From positions 62,001 through 126,000 of the forward strand of contig CCNA01000023.1 of NCBI GenBank assembly GCA_000824805.1: a stretch of DNA of 64,000 nt, written 5' to 3'. The notes below the pieces were generated by a model. It was not told the DNA's origin and did no database searches. It saw only the letters and a program-made list of their open reading frames with translations. The number at the start of each line of letters is the position of its first letter. Within the stretch, counting starts at the first letter, position 1. Of this stretch, positions 19,201-27,694 are shown in pieces. The position numbers were made by a program, and so were the translations under genes. This DNA comes from Mesorhizobium sp. SOD10. GTDB lineage: Bacteria; Pseudomonadota; Alphaproteobacteria; Rhizobiales; Rhizobiaceae.

Positions 19201-19740
19201 GCCGCCGCCGAGCCCGGCTTCGCGGTGGTGCGCGGCCTGGCCCTCCACAAATTGCTGCAGATGCTGCCCGGCATCGCCGAAGGGGAAAGGCGGGACGCGG
19301 CCGAGCGCTACCTGACGCGCGCTGGTGCCGATTGGCCAGCTGACGAGCGCGACAGGGCGCTGGACGCCGTGCTTGCGATCCTGTCCGACGGCCGCTTCGG
19401 CGCACTGTTCTCGCCGTCGTCACGCGCCGAGGTTGCGATCATGGGCAGCCTGGAGGTGAAGGGCAGGCTGCGTTCCATCTCCGGCAAGATCGACCGGCTG
19501 GCTGTCACGCCGGAAAAGGTGTCGATCGTCGACTACAAGACCAACCGGCCGGCTCCCAAAGATCTGACGGAAGTGCCGCCTGCCTATGTGCTGCAGCTTG
19601 CGCTCTACCGGGCGCTGCTTCGGGCGCTCTATCCGGGGCGAGAGGTGACAGCGGCGCTGCTCTTCACCGAGGCGCCGCGCCTGATCGAGCTGCCGGCCAA
19701 GGCGATGGACGATGCCCTTGCCCGACTCACGGGAGCGTGA
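16228..19740 (+). CDS. addA: Double-strand break repair helicase AddA
   Basis: A 1170-residue UvrD-family helicase with a C-terminal nuclease. Walker A NAGSGKT is at residues 28-34, motif II reads LLDEAQDTSPDQW, motif III AVGDEKQSIYSFQG, motif V VMTVHAAKGLEAPVV and motif VI YVGMTRAEDRL. The RecB-type nuclease motif VDYKTNRPAP has Asp1102 and Lys1104. With AddB it resects broken ends. The ATG at 16228 overlaps the addB stop and is preceded by CGGAAGG. Confidence 0.96.
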   Translation: MKYPIPADTVASQARASDPAYSAWVSANAGSGKTHVLAQRVIRLLLNGTDPSKILCLTYTRAAAANMSNRVFSTLSEWTALPDAELAVRIAALDGRGADRDMMRRARRLFAEALETPGGLKIQTIHAFCESVLHQFPLEANIPAHFEMLDPQMEASLFGEARRDMISGAGAGVEGLAKAFATVLERGGEFGLDTLLAEIVGKRDELRDFIAKVGKGRDFRPLFAEFGFRSGQTAEGIAASLWPLPGFAPGQFAEFAQAAEAADARQVLNNVMPYARGAFAEADPIRRLRLLAKAFLKADGDPYEPPKIFKKTLVDRLPDLADRYIAAAKAILEVTDRLALFRTLEGTAAALTVAGWLIARYEQLKRGRGFLDFNDLITRTVSLLSRPDAGPWVQFKLDQGIDHILLDEAQDTSPDQWEVVKKLTEEFFAGLGQREAVTRTIFAVGDEKQSIYSFQGAAPDSFAESRLLFARRVRDAEAAFANLKLTWSFRSSDDVLAAVDRVFAEPGVRRGISHDPDPLSHKAIRNDAPGYVEVWPSVGAEMVEEPDDWTLPVNHASAPAVRVAEHVATTIQTWLRNGEVVEGKGRKLAAGDILVLVRKRDRFVHALSRSLKNRQIPVAGADRLSLPGHIAVQDLIALGHFLIQPEDDLSLAAVLRSPIFEVSEDTLLTLAGQRPKGQSLIASLRHQAAEDVSLAAVVSRLDSWATEVAFKPVFEFYAAVLARDGLRRKMTARLGPEAGDILDEFLSFCLAEERTGLPGLESFLSTLENAGPEIKREMDQTRDEVRVMTVHAAKGLEAPVVFLVDGGSAPFSDQHLPRLMPFESSGTQWKGKGYLWRSASDVANGVSKAASIRARELADDEYRRLLYVGMTRAEDRLIVCGYHGKRQPSTGTWHSIVSRALLGAPESSERRHPATADVAVHRFHMTKLPPVALTGVDETGPFEHTAPLPETLFRPLPPDEELPRPLSPSGASALIDEAKEVVPDTRSPVLDAAAEPGFAVVRGLALHKLLQMLPGIAEGERRDAAERYLTRAGADWPADERDRALDAVLAILSDGRFGALFSPSSRAEVAIMGSLEVKGRLRSISGKIDRLAVTPEKVSIVDYKTNRPAPKDLTEVPPAYVLQLALYRALLRALYPGREVTAALLFTEAPRLIELPAKAMDDALARLTGA

Positions 19741-19814
19741 CACAAGAACTGCTTGAACATCGCCGCCACAACCACCACATTTGGTGCAACCCGAGTTTTC
19801 GAAAGGATTTCAGC

Positions 19815-20138
19815 ATGGCCACCGTGAAGGTCGACAAGGGCAATTTCCAGGCCGATGTGCTCAACGCCAAGGAGCCGGTCGTGGTGGATTTCTGGGCGGA
19901 ATGGTGTGGCCCGTGCAAGATGATTGCCCCGGCGCTGGAAGACATCGCCAAGGAACTCGGCTCGAAGGTGAAGGTCGCCAAGCTCAACATCGACGAGAAT
20001 CCCGAGCTCGCCGCTCAGTATGGCGTGCGCTCGATCCCGACGCTGATGATCTTCAAGGGCGGCGAAGTGGCCGACATGAAGGTCGGCGCGGCGCCCAAGA
20101 CGGCACTGTCGCACTGGATCAACGGCAGCCTCGCCTGA
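19815..20138 (+). CDS. trxA: Thioredoxin
   Basis: A 107-residue thioredoxin with the WCGPC redox centre (Cys31, Cys34), the cis-Pro loop VRSIPTLMIF and the usual single-domain length. It would reduce protein disulphides and support ribonucleotide reductase and other reductases. The ATG at 19815 follows GAAAGGATTT. It starts 74 bp after addA and ends in a strong terminator. Confidence 0.97.
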   Translation: MATVKVDKGNFQADVLNAKEPVVVDFWAEWCGPCKMIAPALEDIAKELGSKVKVAKLNIDENPELAAQYGVRSIPTLMIFKGGEVADMKVGAAPKTALSHWINGSLA

Positions 20139-20162
20139 GCCGATCCGAAAAGTTCAAGGACA

Positions 20163-20190
20163 AGCCCGGCCAATCGCGCCGGGCTTTTTC
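20163..20190 (+). terminator. Rho-independent terminator of trxA
   Basis: AGCCCGGC (20163-20170) pairs perfectly with GCCGGGCT (20178-20185), 7-base loop, followed by TTTTTCTTT. It lies 25 bp after the trxA stop. Confidence 0.85.
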
Positions 20191-20270
20191 TTTGGCGTCA
20201 TCGCTCGACGCGCTCTGGCCCTCGCATGCAGGCACGTCATACTCTTTGCTTCAGAAAAAGGGAGAGCGCC

Positions 20271-20552
20271 ATGACCGGGACAGCCAAGGCCACAGTACAC
20301 GTCGACAATGAGCGCGTCATCGTCACCGAGTACCGCTTCGCGCCGGGCGCCAACACCGGCTGGCACCGGCACGGCCATGACTATGTCGTGGTGCCGCTGA
20401 TGGACGGCAAGGTGAAGCTGGTGACGAAGGACGGCGAATCCTTCGCCGAGATGAAGCAGGGCGCGCCCTATTTCCGCCGGGAAGGCGTCGAGCACGACGT
20501 CATCAACGCCAATGACGGCGAATATGCTTTCATAGAGATCGAGCTGAAGTAG
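20271..20552 (+). CDS. Small cupin-domain protein
   Basis: A 93-residue single cupin barrel. Motif 1 is GWHRHGHDYVVVPLMDG with the metal-binding His pair and motif 2 ends FRREGVEHDVINAN. Single small cupins bind metals and small ligands, but no specific reaction can be read from the sequence. The ATG at 20271 has GGGAGAG upstream; an earlier ATG at 20226 has none. Confidence 0.8.
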   Translation: MTGTAKATVHVDNERVIVTEYRFAPGANTGWHRHGHDYVVVPLMDGKVKLVTKDGESFAEMKQGAPYFRREGVEHDVINANDGEYAFIEIELK

Positions 20553-20629
20553 GCTGTTGGCTAGCCATCACCTGACATCTTGATGGCTGAGCTCTTGTCG
20601 GTATCTATTTCCGGCAAGCGGAGTTCGAA

Positions 20630-20860
20630 ATGGCCGGACCAAAACTCTCAGTCCGTAGCGCAAAAGCATGGGACATTGCTCATCGACTTGCGCGTCGCGA
20701 GAATCGTTCCATGGCTGATGTGATCGAACGCGCGCTCGAGTCCTATGAGATTCAGGAAGCACGCCGCGAACCCGCATCCAGCTTCTATGCTCGACTGGTT
20801 GCAAGCAGCGGAGCCGACATCGATCTGGATGAAATTATCCGCGAAGGCCGCGAACTCTAG
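20630..20860 (+). CDS. VapB-like antitoxin, apparently without a toxin partner
   Basis: A 76-residue protein with an N-terminal ribbon-helix-helix-like segment (LSVRSAKAWDIAHRLARRENRSMADVIERAL region) and an acidic C-terminus, the layout of VapB/Phd-type antitoxins. No VapC (PIN-domain) frame follows: from the stop codon only a 43-codon frame beginning GTG extends, with no PIN motifs, before the dispersed repeat begins. It may be an orphan regulator or the remnant of a toxin-antitoxin pair. Confidence 0.6.
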   Translation: MAGPKLSVRSAKAWDIAHRLARRENRSMADVIERALESYEIQEARREPASSFYARLVASSGADIDLDEIIREGREL

Positions 20861-20945
20861 TGGCACTGCGTAGGGATTTTGACTGGTCGGCTCTTGCGTT
20901 GACAGGCGGCATGCGTTGGAGATTGGCCGAAACGCCCATCGCGAT

Positions 20946-21127
20946 CGTCATTCTAGGGCGGAGCAGGAGCGAAGCTCCGTCGCGAAGACCCTAGAATCCA
21001 TGCCGTTACCTTTGCCAGGGCGTGCAACGGAGCAACATTCTGCGCCGTGGCGGCGCTTCCAGGTCAAGGCATGGATTCTATGGTCTGCGCCGCGTCGCTT
21101 CGCTCCTTGCTCCGCCATAGAATGACG
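20946..21127. repeat. Dispersed inverted-repeat element, copy A
   Basis: About 182 bp. The left end CGTCATTCTAGGGCGGAGC and right end GCTCCGCCATAGAATGACG are near-perfect reverse complements, with further pairing between CTAGAATCCATGCC and GGCATGGATTCTA around a variable centre. The same outer sequence occurs at 27394-27613 and, in its left half, at 58538. No coding frame. It fills most of the 402-bp gap between the antitoxin-like gene and the VOC gene; the remainder shows nothing recognisable. Confidence 0.85.
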
Positions 21128-21262
21128 AGGTTGGGGCGGCTTCAATCAATCCCGGCGTTTGCTCTGATTTCGCGGAAATGAATCTTGCACCAAGACAAAC
21201 GGCAACCTTTTCTAAATCCCTTTGTCTAGCCGAATTTCGGACCGGTCAATCAGCTGAACTGG

Positions 21263-21682
21263 TCACCAGTCGGCGACGCGGTCGCCGCCGGCGAATTGCG
21301 CGCTTTGTGCAGTGTATTCAAACAGCTCGATCTTCACGCCGTTGGGATCGGTGATCCAGGCCTGGTATGTATCGTCGCAAGCGAGCTTCTTCCGGGTGAT
21401 CTCGACGCCTTTCGACCGGATATGGGCGATCGCCGCGTCGATGTCTTCCACCTCCAGGCAGAAGTGGTTGATCTGATCGCGGTCGCTGTAGCTCGCCTCG
21501 TTCCTTTCAAAGACCTCGACATGGCTGCGGCCGCCGCAGTCGAGATAGAAGCCGAAGATCCTCCCGTCGCGCAGGAAATTGAACCTTGTGTCCGTGCCGA
21601 GCACGTCGCGGTAGAAGCGGCGCGTCGCCTCCAGGTCATGCGCGAAGATGCAGACATGAGCGAGTTGCTTCACTTTGATCAT
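21263..21682 (-). CDS. VOC-family protein (glyoxalase/bleomycin-resistance fold)
   Basis: A 139-residue single-unit VOC protein: LAHVCIFAHDLEATRRFYRDVLG at the N-terminus, NHFCLEVEDIDAAI in the middle and DPNGVKIELFEY at the end provide the expected His/His/Glu metal ligands. Lactoylglutathione lyase is one possibility, but the substrate is not determinable. The ATG at 21682 has GAAAGGA upstream. It lies 54 bp downstream of folC on the same strand and may be co-transcribed. Confidence 0.85.
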   Translation of the reverse strand: MIKVKQLAHVCIFAHDLEATRRFYRDVLGTDTRFNFLRDGRIFGFYLDCGGRSHVEVFERNEASYSDRDQINHFCLEVEDIDAAIAHIRSKGVEITRKKLACDDTYQAWITDPNGVKIELFEYTAQSAQFAGGDRVADW

Positions 21683-21736
21683 GGCCGGTTCCTTTCGGCC
21701 CCCGCCGAAACCGTTGCGCATTTTTCCGGGAATTGC

Positions 21737-23062
21737 TCAGGTCGGCGGCGTGCCGTTCTCGGCCAGCACTTCGCCGGCGAAATAGAGCGAACCGCCGATC
21801 AGGATGCGCGGCGCCGGGCCGTCCCAGGAGTCGCGCAACAGCATCAGTGCGTTGGCGACGGAACTGACCGGCTCGGCCGACAGGCCGGCCTCTTCGGCAC
21901 GCAGTGCCAGCTCGTCATTCGGCACGCCGGCTTCGCTGTTGGTCACCGGCACGGTATAGACATGACGGGCCAACCCCTTGAAGGCGCTGAAATAGCCGGT
22001 CTGGTCCTTGGTGTTGATCATGCCGGAGATCAGGACCAGCGGTCTCGGATTCTTCTCCTCCTGCTCGGCCAACGCCTCGGCGATGACGATGCCGGCGCCG
22101 GGATTGTGGCCGCCGTCGAGCCAGATCTCAGCGCCCTTCGGAGCCAGATCCACCAATTTGCCCTGCGTCAGCTTCTGCATGCGTGCCGGCCAGGCGACAT
22201 GAGTCATCGCCCGCTCGGCGGCGCGATGGCCGATCTCGAAGCCGGCCGCCTTGACGGCGGCGATCGCCGCGGCGGCATTCGCGTATTGGTGCCGACCGGG
22301 CAGACGTGGCAGCGGCAGGTCCATCAGCCCGTCCTCGTCCTGGTAGACCATGCGGCCGTTTTCCTCGAAAGCGAGGAAATCCTGGCCATAGACCACAGTC
22401 GGACAATCCAGCCGCTCGGCCGTTTCGATCAGCACCTGAAGCGCTGTCTCGCTGTCCTGGGCGCCGATCACCACCGGGCAGCCGCGCTTCATGATGCCGG
22501 CCTTTTCGGCGGCGATCAGCTCGACGCGGTCGCCGAGATAGGCTTCGTGGTCCATCGAGATCGGCATGATCACCGAAACGGCCGGACGCTTGATGACATT
22601 GGTGGCGTCGAAACGGCCGCCAAGGCCGACCTCGATGATCGCCGCCTCCGCCGGATGCTCCGAGAACAGGACGAAGGTGACGGCGGTGAGGATCTCGAAG
22701 ACGGTGATCTTCTGGCCTTGATTGGCCCCGGCGACGCGCGCAATGGCTTCGGCGAAAACGTCGTCGTCGACGAGCTTGCCGCCGCCTTCGGCCGCCAGCC
22801 GGTAGCGCTCGTGCCAGTTCACCAGATGCGGCGAGGTATGGACATGGACGAGGTGGCCGGCCGCCTCCAGCAGCGCGCGCGAGAAGGCGGCGCAGGAGCC
22901 CTTGCCGTTGGTGCCGGCGATGTGGATGACCGGCGGCAGCCGGTCCTGCGGATTGCCGAGGCGTTCGAGAAGCCGCATGACGCGGTCCAGCGAAAGGTCG
23001 AAGCCTTTCGGATGCAGCGTCATCAGATGTTCGATTTCGCGTTCGGCGGAAAGCGTTGTCAT
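21737..23062 (-). CDS. folC: Bifunctional folylpolyglutamate synthase / dihydrofolate synthase
   Basis: A 441-residue Mur-ligase-family enzyme adding glutamate to dihydropteroate and folates. The ATP loop is HIAGTNGKGSCAAF near residue 47, followed by TSPHLVNWHERYR, and the second signature EVGLGGRFDATN. The length fits FolC. It is the last gene of the trpF-trpB-trpA-accD-folC run, an arrangement characteristic of alphaproteobacteria. Confidence 0.96.
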   Translation of the reverse strand: MTTLSAEREIEHLMTLHPKGFDLSLDRVMRLLERLGNPQDRLPPVIHIAGTNGKGSCAAFSRALLEAAGHLVHVHTSPHLVNWHERYRLAAEGGGKLVDDDVFAEAIARVAGANQGQKITVFEILTAVTFVLFSEHPAEAAIIEVGLGGRFDATNVIKRPAVSVIMPISMDHEAYLGDRVELIAAEKAGIMKRGCPVVIGAQDSETALQVLIETAERLDCPTVVYGQDFLAFEENGRMVYQDEDGLMDLPLPRLPGRHQYANAAAAIAAVKAAGFEIGHRAAERAMTHVAWPARMQKLTQGKLVDLAPKGAEIWLDGGHNPGAGIVIAEALAEQEEKNPRPLVLISGMINTKDQTGYFSAFKGLARHVYTVPVTNSEAGVPNDELALRAEEAGLSAEPVSSVANALMLLRDSWDGPAPRILIGGSLYFAGEVLAENGTPPT

Positions 23063-23200
23063 GGCGGAATCCTAACGCCTAACCCAGAGACCGGGAATCG
23101 GTCTTGGAACGGTCGTGCGCATCAAGAGGCTACAGCACACAACGGGCGGCGCAAATCATGGTTCGCGGCGAACGATGTCGCGCCGGCCGATGATATCGCC

Positions 23201-24127
23201 TCAGGCTGGCGGCCGCGCCTCGGCGCTGACCACCGTCGGCGGCAGGATTTCCGGCTCGAGCGGCTTGTCGGCCGGCGGCATCTTGAGCAGCATTTTTAGC
23301 AAACGCGCGATGGTCGGCCGCATCTCGAGCCGCGACACGACCATGTCGACCATGCCGTGCTCCATCAGATATTCGGCGCGCTGAAAGCCGTCGGGCAGCT
23401 TCTCGCGGATGGTCTGCTCGATGACGCGTGGACCGGCAAAGCCGATCAGCGCGCCCGGCTCGGCAATGTGGACGTCGCCCAGCATGGCATAGGAGGCGGT
23501 GACGCCGCCCGTGGTCGGGTTCGTCAGCACGACGATATAAGGCAGGCCGGCTTCCTTCAGCCGGTTGACGCCGACCGTGGTGCGCGGCAGTTGCATCAGC
23601 GAGAGGATGCCTTCCTGCATGCGGGCGCCGCCGGAGGCGGCGAACAGGATCAGCGGCCGTCTGCGCTGCAGCGCGACCTCGAACGCGTGCACGATCGCCT
23701 CGCCGGCGGCCATGCCGAGCGAGCCGCCCATGAAGGCGAAATCCTGCACTGTGACCACCACCGGCAGGCCTTCGATGCTGCCGACCGCGTTGAGGATAGC
23801 GTCTTCCAGGCCGGTCTTCGTCTTCGCCTCCTTCAGGCGATCGGTGTAGCGCTTCTCGTCGCGGAACTTCAGCGGGTCCTGGACGACCTTGGGGTTTTCC
23901 AGCACCTCGTATTTGCCGTCGTCGAAGAAATATTTCAGCCGCTCCTTGGCCGAGATCTTCATGTGATGGCCGGAGGACGGGATGACGAACTGGTTGGATT
24001 CGAGATCCTTGTGGAAGACCATCTCGCCGGTCTCGGGATCCTTGATCCAGAGGTTTTCCGGCATGTCGGTGCGCCGGCCAAGCATCGAATTGATCTTCGG
24101 GCGGACGTAATTGGTGATCCAGTTCAT
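23201..24127 (-). CDS. accD: Acetyl-CoA carboxylase carboxyltransferase subunit beta, lacking zinc-ribbon cysteines
   Basis: A 308-residue AccD, which with AccA transfers carboxyl from biotin to acetyl-CoA for fatty-acid synthesis. The crotonase-type core is intact (FMGGSLGMAAGEAIV, FAASGGARMQEG, NPTTGGVTASYAMLGD, GFAGPRVIEQTI). The N-terminal segment that normally carries the four-Cys zinc ribbon reads PENLWIKDPETGEMVFHKDL...VIPSSGHHMK: every ligand Cys is replaced, including the first, here Asp (GAT codon). It lies 97 bp after trpA and 138 bp before folC. Confidence 0.97.
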   Translation of the reverse strand: MNWITNYVRPKINSMLGRRTDMPENLWIKDPETGEMVFHKDLESNQFVIPSSGHHMKISAKERLKYFFDDGKYEVLENPKVVQDPLKFRDEKRYTDRLKEAKTKTGLEDAILNAVGSIEGLPVVVTVQDFAFMGGSLGMAAGEAIVHAFEVALQRRRPLILFAASGGARMQEGILSLMQLPRTTVGVNRLKEAGLPYIVVLTNPTTGGVTASYAMLGDVHIAEPGALIGFAGPRVIEQTIREKLPDGFQRAEYLMEHGMVDMVVSRLEMRPTIARLLKMLLKMPPADKPLEPEILPPTVVSAEARPPA

Positions 24128-24224
24128 GGCTTCGGCTCCCTGTCCTGGAAGAACTTCAAGCTATTCCAGGAAAAGTCTGTGGCGGTTTTCCGGCTGGAAT
24201 TTGCGCCGCGAAGAATTAGTCAGG

Positions 24225-25064
24225 CTATTCGGCGGCGGCAAGGCGGGCCGTACGGACGCCCTGGGCAAGCCCGCTGACCAAAGTGGCGACGGCTTCGGCC
24301 GGGTCGGCTGTCTTCTCGCCCTTGGGTCCCAGCACATTGGCGATCGCGTTGACGATCGCCGTGCCGACGACGACGCCGTCTGCCGAGGCGCCGATGACGC
24401 GCGCCTGCTCGGCGGTCTTGACGCCGAAGCCGACGCAGACCGGCAGCGCGGTGTGACCCTTGATGCGCGTGACCGCGGCCGAGACTTTGGCGGTGTCGGC
24501 AAGCGCGGAGCCGGTGATGCCGGTCATCGAGACGTAATAGACGAAGCCGGAGGTGTTTTCCAAAACCTTGGGAAGGCGCTTGTCGTCGGTGGTCGGCGTC
24601 GCTAAGCGGATGAAATTGACGCCTGCCTTCAGCGCCGGAATGCAAAGCTCCTCATCCATTTCCGGCGGCAGGTCGACGACGATCAGGCCGTCGATGCCGC
24701 TGGCCTTGGCGTCGGCGAGGAAACGGTCGACGCCGTAGATGTAGATCGGGTTGTAGTAACCCATCAGCACGATCGGCGTCTCGTCATCGCCGGCGCGAAA
24801 TTCGGATGCCATCTTCAGCGTGCGGGCCAAGGTCTGGCCTCCTTTCAGCGCCCGAAGACCCGCGGCCTGGATCGCCGGCCCGTCGGCCATCGGATCGGAG
24901 AAGGGCATGCCGAGCTCGATGATGTCGCTGCCGGAGGCGGGCAGCCCCTTCATGATCGACAGCGAGGTGTCGTAGTCGGGGTCGCCGCCCATGATGTAGG
25001 TGACGAGAGCCGGGCGGCCTTCGGCCTTGAGCTTGGCCATGCGGCGGTCGATGCGCGTGGTCAT
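24225..25064 (-). CDS. trpA: Tryptophan synthase alpha chain
   Basis: A 279-residue TIM-barrel subunit cleaving indole-3-glycerol phosphate. The family block ELGMPFSDPMADGPAIQ contains the catalytic Glu, and Asp of the DLPPEM loop and the C-terminal GFGVKTAEQ phosphate motif are present. It starts two bases after the trpB stop, so the two subunits of the synthase are probably translationally coupled. Confidence 0.97.
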   Translation of the reverse strand: MTTRIDRRMAKLKAEGRPALVTYIMGGDPDYDTSLSIMKGLPASGSDIIELGMPFSDPMADGPAIQAAGLRALKGGQTLARTLKMASEFRAGDDETPIVLMGYYNPIYIYGVDRFLADAKASGIDGLIVVDLPPEMDEELCIPALKAGVNFIRLATPTTDDKRLPKVLENTSGFVYYVSMTGITGSALADTAKVSAAVTRIKGHTALPVCVGFGVKTAEQARVIGASADGVVVGTAIVNAIANVLGPKGEKTADPAEAVATLVSGLAQGVRTARLAAAE

Positions 25065-25066
25065 TG

Positions 25067-26287
<1,221 letters not shown>

Positions 26288-26375
26288 CGCCGATCTCCTG
26301 GCATCTTATGTTTTGAACACGTCCTTGTCGGAAAACCGGATTCCACCTTTCCGGGACATATTCGGGTTAGGCTGT

Positions 26376-27035
26376 TCAGGCGGCGCGGTCGTCGCGCGCG
26401 GCCCTGGCGGCCCGGAAAAACTGCTCGATCAGCGCCGGATCCTTGACGCCTGGAGCGCTTTCCACGCCCGACGAGATGTCTATCCCGGGCGGGTTGGCCT
26501 GTCTCAGGGCATCGCCGATATTGGCGGCGTTGAGCCCACCCGAAAGCATGTAATCGACGCCTGCGTCAAGGCCGGCAAGGACGCGCCAATCGAAGGCGAC
26601 GCCGTTGCCGCCCGGGAGTTGCGATCCCTTCGGCGGCTTGGAATCCAGAAGGAAGCGATCGGCGACCTCGACGAAAGATTTCATGCGGTCCAGATCCGCC
26701 GCCTCGCTGACCGACAGCGCCTTCATGACCGGGAGACCATAGCGGGCCTTCAGCTCCGCCACGCGCCCGGTCGTTTCCGAACCGTGCAGTTGCAGCATGT
26801 CCGGCTGCATCTTGGCGACGATCTGGTCGAGGAAAGCATCACCGGCATCGACGGTGACGGCAACCGCCTTGGCCTTGCCGCGCGCCGCTTCGCGCAGGCG
26901 CCCGGCTTCGGCGGGCTCGACATAGCGCGGGCTCTTGGCGAAGAAAATAAAGCCGACATGGCTGGCCCCGCCGGCAAGGGCAGCGGCCATTGCGGCGTCG
27001 GTTTTCAGTCCGCAGATCTTGATGTCGAGCGTCAT
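26376..27035 (-). CDS. trpF: Phosphoribosylanthranilate isomerase
   Basis: A 219-residue TIM-barrel enzyme of tryptophan synthesis. The start MTLDIKICGLKT holds the catalytic Cys8, HVGFIFFAKSPRYV the substrate loop, and LSGGLNAANIGDAL the phosphate-binding site. The ATG at 27035 begins directly at the conserved first strand. It heads the trpF-trpB-trpA-accD-folC run, with its promoter presumably in the 109-bp gap to the divergent gene at 27145. Confidence 0.96.
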   Translation of the reverse strand: MTLDIKICGLKTDAAMAAALAGGASHVGFIFFAKSPRYVEPAEAGRLREAARGKAKAVAVTVDAGDAFLDQIVAKMQPDMLQLHGSETTGRVAELKARYGLPVMKALSVSEAADLDRMKSFVEVADRFLLDSKPPKGSQLPGGNGVAFDWRVLAGLDAGVDYMLSGGLNAANIGDALRQANPPGIDISSGVESAPGVKDPALIEQFFRAARAARDDRAA

Positions 27036-27144
27036 GGCGCGGGATTGGCACGAAACGGGAAAAGAGTCGAGAAAAAGCATGCTGTTGCCGGCTCTTCGGA
27101 AAACGCTACCTTCATATAGGAGCCACAGGCGGGAGCAGACACTC

Positions 27145-27363
27145 ATGGCCGACCGAACCGTCGCCGAACTGAAGCAGAAGATCGCGCAGGCGCGCGAGGT
27201 GATCGCGCATCTGATGGAAAAGTCCGACTTCAACGGCGCCGAGGCGCACCGGGCGCTGGACTATTTCGGCAGCGATGCCTTCGACCGGGATTTCTTGCCC
27301 TGGCCGCATCAGGGCGAGGAGGGATTGCGGCCGGAGGAGCTGAACGCGGCGAATGATGATTGA
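27145..27363 (+). CDS. Small conserved-looking protein of unknown function (72 aa)
   Basis: A 72-residue acidic, probably helical protein. The first half (TVAELKQKIAQAREVIAHLME) reads as an amphipathic helix or short coiled coil, the rest is rich in Asp, Phe and Pro (DYFGSDAFDRDFLPWPHQ). There is no signal peptide or membrane helix. The ATG at 27145 has GGGAG nine bases upstream. It is divergent from trpF. I do not recognise the family. Confidence 0.65.
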   Translation: MADRTVAELKQKIAQAREVIAHLMEKSDFNGAEAHRALDYFGSDAFDRDFLPWPHQGEEGLRPEELNAANDD

Positions 27364-27393
27364 TGGGTTTCGTAGGGCGAGGCAACCCCGCGG

Positions 27394-27613
27394 CGTCATC
27401 CTAGGGCGGAGCGACGCGAAGCGGCGCGCAGACCCTAGGATCCATTCCGTTACGCCGGCCGAAAGGTGCAGCGATCGAGAATAAAATGCCGTTCCGAGGC
27501 GCCTACCGTCAATGCAAAGCGACTTCCGAACCGCCGCGGCGCTCGCACGTCACGGCATGGATTCTAGGGTCTGCGCCGCGTCGCTTCGCTCCTTGCTTCG
27601 CCCTAGAATGACG
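27394..27613. repeat. Dispersed inverted-repeat element, copy B
   Basis: About 220 bp, same family as 20946-21127. Left end CGTCATCCTAGGGCGGAGCG, right end reading GCTTCGCCCTAGAATGACG. Inner blocks GACCCTAGGATCCATTCCGTTACG and ACGGCATGGATTCTAGGGTC complement each other; the centre is longer than in copy A and different in sequence. No coding frame. It occupies most of the 331-bp gap between the 72-residue gene and the DUF45 gene. Confidence 0.85.
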
Positions 27614-27694
27614 AAGCTGAGATGGCTCAGCTAATCTCCAGCGTTATGTACGCTAGCAGTGGCGGCGTTCTTCGCACTGCAGCCATCCGCTCAC

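Noticed and set aside
20861..20990. A truncated VapC toxin after the VapB-like gene
   Set aside because: The frame starting GTG at 20860 runs only 43 codons and contains no PIN-domain acidic residues in a recognisable pattern.
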